17,576 nucleotides of DNA from CBDCEG01 sp965215775 (GCA_965215775.1 CBDCEG010000018.1:1-17576), one strand, 5' to 3'; shown: positions 1 through 8,045, counted from the first letter of the stretch. A program made the numbers and translations. The notes: a model not told the origin generated them from the letters alone.

Positions 1-1
1 A

Positions 2-247
2 AAAGCTAGTAGTATTGTTTTCTGCCTCTCTTTGGGAGATTTGGGGGCTGCAACTTTATTTGCAAACAGTAAAACCCCAACTTTATCACTTTACTTATAT
101 GATTTACTTAGCAGTTATAAAATTGAGCAAGCTGGTGTTGTTTCAGCGGTTTTCATAATTATATGTATAATAAGTATTGTTATAATAAATGGCTTCATAA
201 ATAAAGTTATGAATAAATCACAAAAAAATTCCAAAAATACAAAATAA
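2..247 (+). CDS. thiP: ThiP, thiamine ABC transporter permease (C-terminal fragment)
   Basis: The reading frame is open from base 2 and gives the last 81 residues of a protein whose start lies before the window. In the family, ThiP is the inner-membrane permease of the ThiBPQ importer for thiamine and thiamine phosphates. The fragment carries the SLGDLG..TLFAN segment, then a LYLYDLLSSYK stretch, one clear hydrophobic membrane helix (VVSAVFIIICIISIVIING) and a short Lys/Asn-rich cytoplasmic tail. I recall the same order at the end of E. coli ThiP (SLGDFG..ALFGN..PFYLYQ). The next gene is thiQ, 3 bases downstream, which supports the assignment. The fragment is truncated only by the window edge. 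A related Fbp/Pot-type permease is the alternative, but the thiQ neighbour makes ThiP more likely. Confidence 0.85.
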   Translation, partial: KASSIVFCLSLGDLGAATLFANSKTPTLSLYLYDLLSSYKIEQAGVVSAVFIIICIISIVIINGFINKVMNKSQKNSKNTK

Positions 248-250
248 CAA

Positions 251-946
251 ATGCTTCAAATAAAACTAAATAAAAACTACTCAGACTTTAAACTAAATAT
301 TAACTTCAAAGCCAAAAAAGGTGAAATCACACTATTAACAGGTGCAAGTGGTTCTGGTAAAACTACAACTTTAGAAGCAATTGCTGGATTTTTAGAGTTA
401 GATGATTGCTCAATTTTGTTTGATGGCAACAACCTTGGTAAAGTTGAAATTAATAAACGCAATATAATTACGATTTTCCAAGAAGATAATTTATTTAGTC
501 ATTTAAATATTTTTGAAAATATTGCTCTAGGAATTAAACCTAGTTTAAAAGTCTCAAACAAAGAGAAAGAACAAATAGAACAAGCCATTAAAACAGTTGG
601 CTTAGATGAGGTTACAAATATACAAACAAAACTTCCAGAACAGCTTTCAGGCGGGCAAAAACAAAGGGTTGCACTTGCAAGAACAATAGTTTCAAGCCAA
701 AAAATATTATTATTAGATGAGCCAGTTTCCGCATTAGGTCCTCAAATGCGACAAAATATTTTAGAATTAATAAATAATATAACCATTCAAAAATCATTAG
801 TAACAATTTTGGTCAGCCATCAACCTGCAGAAGTTAAAAACGCTAGTAAATTGGTTTTACTAAAAAATGGTAAAGTGGTTTTAGAAGAAAATTATAATAA
901 AGCAATGCAAAATATAAGTTCTGATCTAAAGGATTATTTAGGTTAG
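251..946 (+). CDS. thiQ: ThiQ, thiamine ABC transporter ATP-binding protein
   Basis: This 231-residue ABC ATPase (E. coli ThiQ is about 232) would power thiamine uptake through ThiP. Visible motifs are Walker A GASGSGKTT (31-39), the Q-loop in FQEDNLFSHL (Q77), the signature LSGGQ (132-136), Walker B ILLLDEP (152-158, catalytic E157) and the switch histidine H190. The FQE-NLFSHL segment is characteristic of ThiQ. The D-loop reads SALGP where most ABC ATPases have SALDP, so the usual D-loop Asp is Gly here, a mild oddity. The gene follows thiP after 3 bases with no clear Shine-Dalgarno, which fits translational coupling. No thiB is in the window; it may lie upstream of thiP. Confidence 0.88.
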   Translation: MLQIKLNKNYSDFKLNINFKAKKGEITLLTGASGSGKTTTLEAIAGFLELDDCSILFDGNNLGKVEINKRNIITIFQEDNLFSHLNIFENIALGIKPSLKVSNKEKEQIEQAIKTVGLDEVTNIQTKLPEQLSGGQKQRVALARTIVSSQKILLLDEPVSALGPQMRQNILELINNITIQKSLVTILVSHQPAEVKNASKLVLLKNGKVVLEENYNKAMQNISSDLKDYLG

Positions 947-961
947 TCTTTTGGGCAGATA

Positions 962-1069
962 TTTGTTTATTTGTTTGTTTATTTGTTTGTTTATTTGTTT
1001 GTTTATTAGTTTATTTATTTGTTTATTAGTTGGTTTGTTTGTTTATTTGTTGGTTTGTTTGCTTACTTA
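962..1069. repeat. Low-complexity TTTG/TTTA tetramer array with a 12-bp higher-order unit
   Basis: Between the convergent stops of thiQ and holA the + strand is almost entirely tetramers of the form TTTG or TTTA, with a few TTAG, TTGG, CTTA and CTTA-like variants, held in 4-base phase for about 108 bases. Three perfect copies of the 12-mer TTTATTTGTTTG occupy 966-1001. The + strand also has an open frame here (951-1226) reading as repeated LFIC-type residues, which I treat as an artefact. The array lies outside both genes, so copy-number change would not alter either protein. I see no terminator hairpin here. Confidence 0.9.
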
Positions 1070-1075
1070 TTTGAC

Positions 1076-2074
1076 TTATTTAAAAATTAAATCAAATATA
1101 AATCTATCCAACTCTAGCCAAACATCTCCTTTTTTGACGCCTTTATTGATTTTATCAATATTTGAAAGCTGTTTTTGGGCATGCTTAAACTGTTTTATAT
1201 CAAATAAATTTATTGCATTACGGTAAAGTGCTTGCCTTGATTGCCATATTTTTAAATCTGAGAATGCTTGGTTTATATTTGACCCACAATAATATATTTC
1301 CAAAAAAACATTAATCTCACGAGTTAAAGCGGAAGCAATAAATACAGAGCTTAGGTTTTCAGCTTTTAGTTTTGCCAAAATTCGTTTACTTCTTTTTTTC
1401 TTAGCAAATATTGCACTAACCAAATCATTTATTTGAAAAATTGAATTATCAACTAATATAGAATCTATTGTTTCACCTGTAATTATAGATTCTGCGTTAG
1501 TATTTAAATACTTAAGTTGTTGGATAATTTGCACGCTCCAAAATAAATTACCTTCAGAAAATGCAACAATCTTCTTTATTGCAGAGCTATCAAGTTCTAA
1601 ATCATTATCTTTTGCTCGTTGCACAATCCAAGTTGGTAACTGGTTTAAGAAGATTTTGGGGCAATTTATAGCAATATTTTCACTTACTATTTTTGTAAAC
1701 CATTTATCTTTTTGAGATTTATACGATAGTTTGGTTGCGTAAATTATTATTAAGTTACTTTTATTAGAATTAACTATTTCTGAGATTTTCTCACTATCTT
1801 TTTTATTTACCTTTTCTTGCTCAAGTCTTATTTCTATTACTTTTTTTGGTGAAAATAAACTACGATTTCTAATACTATCCATTATTTTGGCTAGTTTAAA
1901 ATTAGTTTTCAAGTAAAAAACATCTCGCTCCAAAAAACCTTTTTCCTTAGCAAACTTATTTAACTCAATGACAGCTTCATCAGCAAGCAACAATTCCTGC
2001 CCGTAAACCAAAAAGCATTTTGCTAGTCCCTTTTGCTGTAAATGTGTTTTAAGATTTGAACTTGGTAAGATCAT
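1076..2074 (-). CDS. holA: HolA, DNA polymerase III delta subunit
   Basis: This 332-residue protein matches the delta subunit of the clamp loader (E. coli HolA about 343), which opens the beta sliding clamp for loading onto primed DNA. The N-terminus has the family layout: a basic start, the CFLVYGQELLLADEA segment (20-34) corresponding to the YLLLGNDPLLLQE region, then SLFSPKKVIEI. Its L73-F74 falls at the same positions as the clamp-binding Leu-Phe pair I recall from E. coli delta. The C-terminal third is helical, as expected for the collar domain. It is the last gene of leuS-lptE-holA, a standard gammaproteobacterial order. The ATG is 8 bases after the lptE stop, with an AGG about 7 bases upstream. 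Confidence 0.88.
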   Translation of the reverse strand: MILPSSNLKTHLQQKGLAKCFLVYGQELLLADEAVIELNKFAKEKGFLERDVFYLKTNFKLAKIMDSIRNRSLFSPKKVIEIRLEQEKVNKKDSEKISEIVNSNKSNLIIIYATKLSYKSQKDKWFTKIVSENIAINCPKIFLNQLPTWIVQRAKDNDLELDSSAIKKIVAFSEGNLFWSVQIIQQLKYLNTNAESIITGETIDSILVDNSIFQINDLVSAIFAKKKRSKRILAKLKAENLSSVFIASALTREINVFLEIYYCGSNINQAFSDLKIWQSRQALYRNAINLFDIKQFKHAQKQLSNIDKINKGVKKGDVWLELDRFIFDLIFK

Positions 2075-2082
2075 AAATAAAC

Positions 2083-2598
2083 CTAATGGAAAGCTCGCAA
2101 ATAACTCATAACTCGTTTCGCAAGCTCTCTGGTTGCGTTTTTCTTAACAATATCACTTTGCTCTTCACCTGCCAAAATTTTCCTGCTATCAAGCTGAATA
2201 AATTTTATAGTTGATAATTTGCGATTTCCTAGTTGAATTCCATTGCTAATATCTGAAACTGTTACCGTTATATTATATGTTTGTTCATATTCTTTTAATG
2301 AACCATCGCCTGATAAAGCTATTTGGCGTTTATCTTTTTTAATACTTGAAATAGAAACTTTAGTTATTGCTTCATCATCTTTGACAACTTTACCACCGCT
2401 ATTATTAATTAGTCTTTTAATTTGAGATTCTAAATAATTATCAGAAATTTGCACATAAGTTTTATCAAACCTTGCTGATAATTGTGAGCTTTCATCATAT
2501 CCACGAAGATGAAAACCACAACTTGCAACAAATAACAACGAAGTTACTAGTGAAATTTTTAACAAGTTACTACTTAATTTTCTTCCAAATTTATTCAT
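2083..2598 (-). CDS. lptE: LptE, LPS-assembly outer-membrane lipoprotein
   Basis: LptE plugs the LptD barrel that inserts lipopolysaccharide into the outer membrane. The 171-residue precursor has a basic N-terminus, a hydrophobic signal segment and a lipobox ending VASC with the modified Cys at 27, followed at once by GFHLRG, the hallmark start of mature LptE (formerly RlpB). The rest is an alpha/beta domain of ordinary length, with overall similarity too weak to identify further motifs by eye. The gene sits 3 bases after the leuS stop and 8 bases before holA, so it is almost certainly co-transcribed and coupled. An AAAGGT sequence at the leuS end serves as a plausible ribosome-binding site. 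Confidence 0.9.
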   Translation of the reverse strand: MNKFGRKLSSNLLKISLVTSLLFVASCGFHLRGYDESSQLSARFDKTYVQISDNYLESQIKRLINNSGGKVVKDDEAITKVSISSIKKDKRQIALSGDGSLKEYEQTYNITVTVSDISNGIQLGNRKLSTIKFIQLDSRKILAGEEQSDIVKKNATRELAKRVMSYLRAFH

Positions 2599-2601
2599 AA
2601 T

Positions 2602-5187
2602 CTAACCTTTAACCACAATATTTACTAAGCGTTTTGGAATAACAATAATTTTAACAATCTCTTTTCCATCAGTAAAATTAGTCACATTGGAATTTGCCAA
2701 AGCTATTTTTTCAACAGTTTGATTATCATCATTTATATTAACATCTATTTTGCCACGAACTTTACCATTTACTTGCACAATCATTTGAATCTCTTCTTGC
2801 ACAAGTGCTTTTTCATCAACAACTGGGAATTTTGCAGTCAAAGCTTCATCGTCCAAACTTAGGTCTGACCATAGTTCATGGACAATATGAGGTGTTATTG
2901 GATTAAGCAATTTTAGCAAAATTTCATAACTTTCACGGCGAAGTGCATTACTAAATTCATTATCACCATCAAGATCAGATATTGAATTATAGATTTTCAT
3001 ACAAGCCGAAACAACTGTATTAAACTGTTGTTTTTCAAAATCATTAGTTGCTTGTTGTAAAGTTTTGTAAATTTCACGGCGAATATTTTTAAGTTTTGGA
3101 CATTTAAATTCATTTATAGAAGTATCCGCTTTCTGAATTTCAGTTTTAAACTTCTGAGCATAATTCCAAACTTTACGCAAAAACTTATGTGAGCCTTCAA
3201 CTCCAGCATCAGACCACTCAAGTGATTGCTCTGGAGGAGCTGCAAAAGCAATAAATAATCTAACTGTATCAGCTCCATATTTATCAATTAATTTTTGCGG
3301 ATCTGTTCCGTTATTTTTTGATTTTGACATTTTCTCAACCTTGCCAACTAACACTTCTTTACCATCTTTATTACAAACGGCTGATTCAATTCTTCCTTTT
3401 GAATCTTTGCTAATTGTTAAATCATCAGGATTAAAAAACTGTTTTGTTCCATCTGAATTCTCACGATAATAAGTTGGTGCAATAACCATTCCTTGGGTTA
3501 AAAGTTTTGCAAATGGTTCATCACTATTTACAAGCCCTTCATCTCTAAGTAATTTGTGGAAAAATCTAGCATAAAGTAAATGTAAAATAGCATGTTCAAT
3601 TCCACCAATATATTGATCAACTGGCAACCAATAATTAGCTCTTTCATCAAGCATTGCAGTATCACAGTCATGACTTGCATAACGAGCGTAATACCAAGAA
3701 GACTCCATAAATGTATCAAATGTATCTGTTTCTCTTTGCACTTTTTGTCCTGTTTCTGAATTAATTGCATTAATAAATTCAGGCATTGATTTCAAAGGTG
3801 AACCTTCAGCGGTTACAGTAACATCTTCTGGTAATTTGACTGGCAAATCAGCAAGTGGAACTGGAATGCTTTTACCATTTTCATCAGTATAAAAAGGAAT
3901 TGGAGAACCCCAATATCTCTGCCTTGAAACGCCCCAATCACGCAATCTATAATTAGTTTTTAGCTCACCAACACCTTTTTCAATTAATGCTTTTGCCATT
4001 TCATCAAAAGCAGTTTGATAATCCATTCCATTATAAATATCTGAATTAATCACTTTGCCCTTTTCAGTATAAGCCTTATCCCAAGTGAAATCTTTGGGGT
4101 GAGAAATTACAGGGGTTATTTCTAAGTTATATTTTTTGGCAAAATCAAAATCCCTTTGATCGTGAGCAGGAACTGCCATAATCGCACCAGTTCCATAAGA
4201 TATCAAAACAAAATTAGCTACCAAAACTGGAATTTTCTCCCCTGTAAATGGGTGAGTTGCAAATAATCCTGTTTGTTTTCCAAGCTTTTCCATTGTTTCA
4301 ATCGCGGCCTCTGTTCTTTCTCCTTTAGAAATTTCATCACAGAATTTAGCAAGTTCCAAATTATTTTCACACTGCTGTTTTGCAAGTGGATGATTATAAG
4401 CAACTGCCATAAATGTTGCTCCATAAATCGTATCAGGTCTTGTTGTAAATACTTTTAAGCCTTTTGAATAACCCTCAACCGCAAAATCAACTTCCAAACC
4501 AACTGATTTTCCTATCCAGTTTCTTTGCATTGTTTTAATTTTTTCTGGCCAATTTAGATTTTCATCATCTAAACTTGTAAGTAATTCTTCAGCATAATTA
4601 GTTATTTTTATAAACCATTGTGGAATTTCCCTGCGTTCAATCAAAGCTCCAGAACGCCAACCACGCCCATCAATTACTTGTTCATTTGCCAAAACTGTAT
4701 TATCAACTGGATCCCAATTTACCTCAGAAACTTTTTTATAAACCAATCCTTTTTCATATAATCTAGTAAAAAACCACTGCTCCCATTTGTAATAATCAGG
4801 CTGACAAGTTGCAAGTTCACGACTCCAATCATAAGCAAAACCAAGTGAATTTAACTGATTTTTCATATAATCTATATTTTCATAAGTCCATTTTGCTGGT
4901 GGCATTTTATGTTTTATCGCAGCCCCCTCAGCAGGAAGCCCAAAAGCGTCCCAGCCCATTGGTTGCATAACATTTTTACCCATCATTCGCTGATATCTTG
5001 AAATCATATCTCCAAGCGTATAGTTACGAACATGCCCAATATGAAGCTTACCACTTGGGTAAGGAAACATTGATAGGCAGTAAAATTTTTCTTTGGTCTC
5101 ATCTTCAATCGCTTTAAATGATTGATTATCACGCCAGTATTGCTGTGTTTGTTGCTCTATTTGTTTTGGATTATATTCTTTTTGCAT
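2602..5187 (-). CDS. leuS: LeuS, leucyl-tRNA synthetase
   Basis: This is a full-length 861-residue class I synthetase (E. coli LeuS 860) that charges tRNA-Leu. The catalytic HIGH signature is HIGH at 49-52 within FPYPSGKLHIGHVRNY, and the KMSKS loop is intact at 619-623. The inserted editing (CP1) domain is present, with the threonine-rich TTRPDTIYGAT (248-258) and YGTGAIMAVPAHDQRDFDF (331-349), whose acidic residues clear mischarged tRNA. The C-terminal region has the anticodon-binding helical domain and a final LeuS-type domain including QVNGKVRGKI. It is the first gene of the leuS-lptE-holA operon, with its own promoter upstream. The ribosome-binding site is weak. Confidence 0.97.
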   Translation of the reverse strand: MQKEYNPKQIEQQTQQYWRDNQSFKAIEDETKEKFYCLSMFPYPSGKLHIGHVRNYTLGDMISRYQRMMGKNVMQPMGWDAFGLPAEGAAIKHKMPPAKWTYENIDYMKNQLNSLGFAYDWSRELATCQPDYYKWEQWFFTRLYEKGLVYKKVSEVNWDPVDNTVLANEQVIDGRGWRSGALIERREIPQWFIKITNYAEELLTSLDDENLNWPEKIKTMQRNWIGKSVGLEVDFAVEGYSKGLKVFTTRPDTIYGATFMAVAYNHPLAKQQCENNLELAKFCDEISKGERTEAAIETMEKLGKQTGLFATHPFTGEKIPVLVANFVLISYGTGAIMAVPAHDQRDFDFAKKYNLEITPVISHPKDFTWDKAYTEKGKVINSDIYNGMDYQTAFDEMAKALIEKGVGELKTNYRLRDWGVSRQRYWGSPIPFYTDENGKSIPVPLADLPVKLPEDVTVTAEGSPLKSMPEFINAINSETGQKVQRETDTFDTFMESSWYYARYASHDCDTAMLDERANYWLPVDQYIGGIEHAILHLLYARFFHKLLRDEGLVNSDEPFAKLLTQGMVIAPTYYRENSDGTKQFFNPDDLTISKDSKGRIESAVCNKDGKEVLVGKVEKMSKSKNNGTDPQKLIDKYGADTVRLFIAFAAPPEQSLEWSDAGVEGSHKFLRKVWNYAQKFKTEIQKADTSINEFKCPKLKNIRREIYKTLQQATNDFEKQQFNTVVSACMKIYNSISDLDGDNEFSNALRRESYEILLKLLNPITPHIVHELWSDLSLDDEALTAKFPVVDEKALVQEEIQMIVQVNGKVRGKIDVNINDDNQTVEKIALANSNVTNFTDGKEIVKIIVIPKRLVNIVVKG

Positions 5188-5259
5188 TTTTTATGTATTT
5201 TGGATTATGTTAAATTATGTAACTTATATAAAGTTATGTTAAATGTTTATAATATTTGG

Positions 5260-5288
5260 ATTATAGCAGTTGTTTAAATCAGTTGAAA
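5260..5288 (-). promoter_or_regulatory. Probable sigma70 promoter of leuS-lptE-holA (extended -10)
   Basis: On the minus strand the sequence reads TTTCAA (5288-5283), a 17-base spacer and a perfect TATAAT (5265-5260). The -10 is preceded by TGC, giving the extended -10 form TGCTATAAT, which compensates for the poor -35 (3 of 6 consensus positions). Transcription would begin near 5253, leaving a leader of roughly 65 bases before the leuS ATG. No riboswitch or T-box-like structure is visible in that leader. Confidence 0.6.
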
Positions 5289-5316
5289 CCTGTTTGAATT
5301 TATTGTTTATATTTCT

Positions 5317-5390
5317 AAAGTTTATTGATTTAATATTATAAAGTTAATAGTTATAAATAGTTATAATAGTTAAAAACTAAAATAAACTTT
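5317..5390. repeat. Inverted repeat enclosing AT-rich TAACTATT tandem motifs
   Basis: In the 216-base gap between the Excalibur gene and leuS, AAAGTTTATT (5317-5326) and AATAAACTTT (5381-5390) form perfect 10-base inverted arms about 54 bases apart. Between them the minus strand carries three TAACTATT-type units spaced 9-10 bases (about 5345-5375). One stretch, GTTATAAATAGTTA (+ strand 5350-5363), recurs as its reverse complement at 15292-15305 in the lysS/holD divergent region. It may be an operator-like or end-of-transcript element, but the very low GC content makes chance similarity possible. The rest of this gap holds the leuS promoter. Confidence 0.45.
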
Positions 5391-5403
5391 CTAAACTTAT
5401 AAA

Positions 5404-5763
5404 TTATCGGCAAATACTCTCACAAGGAACACCGTCAGAGTCAGCATCTCTTTGCGTTTCCACACATACATTCAAGTGATAATAAGCTTCTTTGCAACTT
5501 CTCATTTGACCACAATATTTAGGTTTACAGTTAAATTTATTAGACTTAAAATTATTGTTTTTATACTTTATTTTTTTGCTTTTAACTTTGTGCGTTGATG
5601 AAGATTTTCTTTTTTTACTATGGCAATGATAACCAACTTTCTTACTATTATGACAGCCATCACTATTAGTTCTGCCTCCTGTTGCTTGAGAACAAAAGGC
5701 AGAAAATAAAATAATTTGCACCAAAAGCTTTATTACAAATTTTGTATTTAAATTCAAACTCAT
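5404..5763 (-). CDS. Secreted Excalibur-type calcium-binding domain protein
   Basis: This 119-residue protein has an N-terminal hydrophobic signal sequence (about 7-27; a type I cleavage site after SQA is plausible and the SAFC segment is a poor lipobox). Next come a GGRTNSDGCHN segment (29-39) with a GYHCH motif (44-48), a Lys/Ser-rich linker (49-78) and an Excalibur-like domain (79-118). That domain holds six cysteines (79, 84, 90, 100, 114, 118) and the DADSDGVPCE loop (D106, D108, D110), which in this family is a Dx[DN]xDG calcium-binding site. Stand-alone proteins with a GRTxxDGCH segment plus Excalibur occur in many proteobacteria, often beside nuclease domains, but no nuclease is present here. 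Function is unknown. It lies 26 bases downstream of the Sel1 array and is probably co-transcribed with it. The ribosome-binding site is weak. Confidence 0.8.
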   Translation of the reverse strand: MSLNLNTKFVIKLLVQIILFSAFCSQATGGRTNSDGCHNSKKVGYHCHSKKRKSSSTHKVKSKKIKYKNNNFKSNKFNCKPKYCGQMRSCKEAYYHLNVCVETQRDADSDGVPCESICR

Positions 5764-5789
5764 AATTAGCTTTCTATTATTTTAGTAAG

Positions 5790-6425
5790 TTACTTTAATA
5801 AATATTTAAACTTATATTTCATAGCTCTTTGTTTTTGCTTTGTTGTTAGCTTAGCTTCAACTTTTTTAAGTGCATTTTCTACAACTTCACTATCATTTTG
5901 CTTTAGAGCTATTTTATAAAGTGCGTATGCTTTTTTATAATTTCTACGAACGCCTCTACCCTTATGGTAAAGTTGCCCTATGCTTGCATAAGAAAAAGTA
6001 TAGCCAGTTCTAATAGCTTTTTTGTATAACTGCATTGCTTTTTTGTAGTTTTTTCTAACACCATATCCATTCTCATACATATCGCCAAGATTATTCAGTG
6101 CTAAACCTTTATTAATAATATTATCTTTTGATTTAGTTGCTCGTTTATACCACTTAGCTGCTTTTTTATAGCTTTTCCTAACATTTAAGTTATCACCACT
6201 AAAATATGCATAAGCTAGCATTATTTGAGCATCTGAATTTTCCTTATTTGCCAAATCTAATGTTTGCTCAAAATCATTTTTCTGAGGCTGTATTTCAGTA
6301 TTATTTATACCAACACCTTTATCACAAACAGGTTGTTCCTGTGGTGTTGCACAAGATGTTACAAAAACTAATAAAAAGATTATTTTTATTAGGCTATTTA
6401 ATTTCAATTTTTTAATTATTTTCAT
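5790..6425 (-). CDS. Sel1-repeat lipoprotein, copy 4 (divergent, about 3 repeats)
   Basis: The 211-residue precursor starts with a basic, hydrophobic signal ending in the lipobox VTSC (Cys25), followed by Ala, so outer-membrane sorting is likely. The mature part holds about three Sel1-like (TPR-like) helical repeats with motifs such as ALNNLGDMYENGYGVRKNYKKA and SYASIGQLYHKGRGVRRNYKK. Its tail ending KYKFKYLLK resembles that of the other copies. A Cys at 34 in PVCDKG is the only other cysteine near the start. The Shine-Dalgarno GAGG (6434-6431) is 5 bases before the ATG. The signal-peptide DNA, 6346-6425, is identical to 7966-8045, while the repeats diverge. Sel1 proteins are protein-interaction scaffolds; the specific partner is unknown. 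Confidence 0.85.
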   Translation of the reverse strand: MKIIKKLKLNSLIKIIFLLVFVTSCATPQEQPVCDKGVGINNTEIQPQKNDFEQTLDLANKENSDAQIMLAYAYFSGDNLNVRKSYKKAAKWYKRATKSKDNIINKGLALNNLGDMYENGYGVRKNYKKAMQLYKKAIRTGYTFSYASIGQLYHKGRGVRRNYKKAYALYKIALKQNDSEVVENALKKVEAKLTTKQKQRAMKYKFKYLLK

Positions 6426-6443
6426 TTTTTCCTCGTTTATTGA

Positions 6444-7223
6444 TTATTTAATTAAATCTTCTATTTTATATTTAGAAGCTTGTTGTTTTTGTTTCTTTGA
6501 AAGCTTTTTGTTAACTCTATCCCAACCACTTGTAGTAAACTTACTATTATCTTTCTCTAACGCTTTTTTATAAAGAACATACGCTTTTTGGTAATTTCTT
6601 CTCACTCCTTTACCTTTTTCATAAAGGTAACCAACACTTGCATAAGCAAAATATGAACCTTTTTTTATAGCTTTTTTATAAAATTGCATTGCCTTTTTAT
6701 AATCTTTCTTAAAATAACAACCATTTTCATACATATCCCCAAGGTTATTTATGGCTCCTGCATGCCCTTGCGCTGCAGATTTTTTATACCATTCAACTGC
6801 TTTTTTGTGGTTTTTTCCTACTCCTTTTACTAAATAATATTTATTTCCCATATTAAATTGAGCATTAGAGTTTCCTTGCTCAGCTGACTTCTTATACCAT
6901 TTAACTGCTTTTTTGTAGTCTTTTCCTACTCCATAACCCTTTCCATACATAACCCCAAGGTTATATTGAGCAATGCTATTTCCTTGCTCAGCTGACTTCT
7001 TAAACCATTTAACTGCTTTTTTGTAGTCTTTTTCTACTCCTTTTGCAAAATAATATTTTTCTCCCATATCAAATTGAGCTTGAGCATCTCCTTTTTTTGC
7101 TTTTGCCATTAGGTTATCAAAAGTAGTATTTCCAGTTTTTTGAGTTGCACAAGATGTTACAAAAACTAATAAAAAGATTATCTTTATTATATTGTTTAGT
7201 TTTAATTGTTTGATTATTTTCAT
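6444..7223 (-). CDS. Sel1-repeat lipoprotein, copy 3 (about 5 repeats)
   Basis: The 259-residue precursor has the shared signal with lipobox VTSC (Cys25), then the ATQKTGNTTFDNLMAKAKKG segment, then five Sel1 repeats of about 36 residues with the AQYNLGVMYGKGYGVGKDYKK pattern, then the basic tail ending ASKYKIEDLIK. Repeats of this kind stack as alpha/alpha hairpins and usually mediate protein binding at the cell envelope. GAGG lies 5 bases upstream of the ATG. Its middle (GDMYEN..FKKDYKKAMQFY) is closest to copy 2, and its 3' end is nearly identical in DNA to that of copy 1. The spacer to copy 2 is 27 bases, so the array is likely one transcription unit. A role in host or partner interaction is inference. 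Confidence 0.87.
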   Translation of the reverse strand: MKIIKQLKLNNIIKIIFLLVFVTSCATQKTGNTTFDNLMAKAKKGDAQAQFDMGEKYYFAKGVEKDYKKAVKWFKKSAEQGNSIAQYNLGVMYGKGYGVGKDYKKAVKWYKKSAEQGNSNAQFNMGNKYYLVKGVGKNHKKAVEWYKKSAAQGHAGAINNLGDMYENGCYFKKDYKKAMQFYKKAIKKGSYFAYASVGYLYEKGKGVRRNYQKAYVLYKKALEKDNSKFTTSGWDRVNKKLSKKQKQQASKYKIEDLIK

Positions 7224-7250
7224 TTTTTCCTCAGTTGTTAATGGTTAATT

Positions 7251-8045
7251 TTAAATTTTAATTGCATCTATTATTTTAAGCAAATCATCTTTAGTATATT
7301 TTTTAGCTTTTTTAATATCTTTATCACTCATTTTCTTAGTTATTCTTTTCAAGAATTCTTTTGCATCACCATCCTTTGATAAGCTATAAAATGCATAAGC
7401 TTTTGAATAACTTTTCCTAAATAAACGACCCTTTTCATGAAGTTCTCCAACGCTTATATAGGCAAATTCTGAACCTTTTTTTATAGCTTTTTTATAAAAT
7501 TGCATTGCCTTTTTATAATCTTTTTTAAAATAATGACCATGTTCATACATATCCCCAAGGTTATTTATAGCTGAAACATCTCCTTGCTCTGCAGATTTTT
7601 TATACCATTTAACTGCTTTTTTGTAGTCTTTTTCTACTCCATAACCACCCTTCCTATATATATATCCTAAACTATACTGTGCATCAGAGTTCCCTTGTTC
7701 TGCTGATTTTTTATACCATTTAACTGCTTTTTTATTATTTTTTTCAACTCCTTTTCCAGAGTTATACATATAACCTAAACTATTTTGGGCATCTGCATTT
7801 CCTCGCTCAGCTGACTTTCTATACCACTCAACTGCTTTTTTATAATCTAATTCCACTTGGGTGCAACCACAATAATATTTATGCCCAATATCATATTGAG
7901 CTTGAGCATCTCCTTTTTTTGCTTTTGCCATTAGGTTATCAAAAGTAGTATTTCCAGTTTTTTGAGTTGCACAAGATGTTACAAAAACTAATAAAAAGAT
8001 TATTTTTATTAGGCTATTTAATTTCAATTTTTTAATTATTTTCAT
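7251..8045 (-). CDS. Sel1-repeat lipoprotein, copy 2 (about 5 repeats, different C-terminus)
   Basis: The 264-residue precursor carries the same lipoprotein signal (VTSC, Cys25) and KTGNTTFDNLMAKAKKG start, then about five Sel1 repeats. Its first repeat contains YYCGCTQVELDYKKA, with two extra cysteines shared only with copy 1. The C-terminus, from about GRLFRKSYSKAYAFYSLSKDG to KDDLLKIIDAIKI, differs from that of the other copies, although a basic KKAKKYTKDDLLK tail can still be aligned. The ribosome-binding site is GAGG, 5 bases from the ATG. It is 18 bases downstream of copy 1. The head shared with copy 1 and the middle shared with copy 3 point to recombination within the array. Confidence 0.87.
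   Translation of the reverse strand: MKIIKKLKLNSLIKIIFLLVFVTSCATQKTGNTTFDNLMAKAKKGDAQAQYDIGHKYYCGCTQVELDYKKAVEWYRKSAERGNADAQNSLGYMYNSGKGVEKNNKKAVKWYKKSAEQGNSDAQYSLGYIYRKGGYGVEKDYKKAVKWYKKSAEQGDVSAINNLGDMYEHGHYFKKDYKKAMQFYKKAIKKGSEFAYISVGELHEKGRLFRKSYSKAYAFYSLSKDGDAKEFLKRITKKMSDKDIKKAKKYTKDDLLKIIDAIKI

Noticed and set aside
951..1226. Open frame with repeated LFIC-type hydrophobic residues on the + strand
   Set aside because: It is produced by the TTTG/TTTA repeat and then overlaps holA in antisense; no ribosome-binding site and no recognisable family.
3528..3770. Open frame inside leuS on the same strand
   Set aside because: Out-of-frame shadow of the leuS catalytic region; leuS is complete across it.
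5188..5259. T-box or attenuator in the leuS leader
   Set aside because: The leader is only about 65 bases, has no T-box sequence, no Leu-rich leader peptide and no terminator hairpin.
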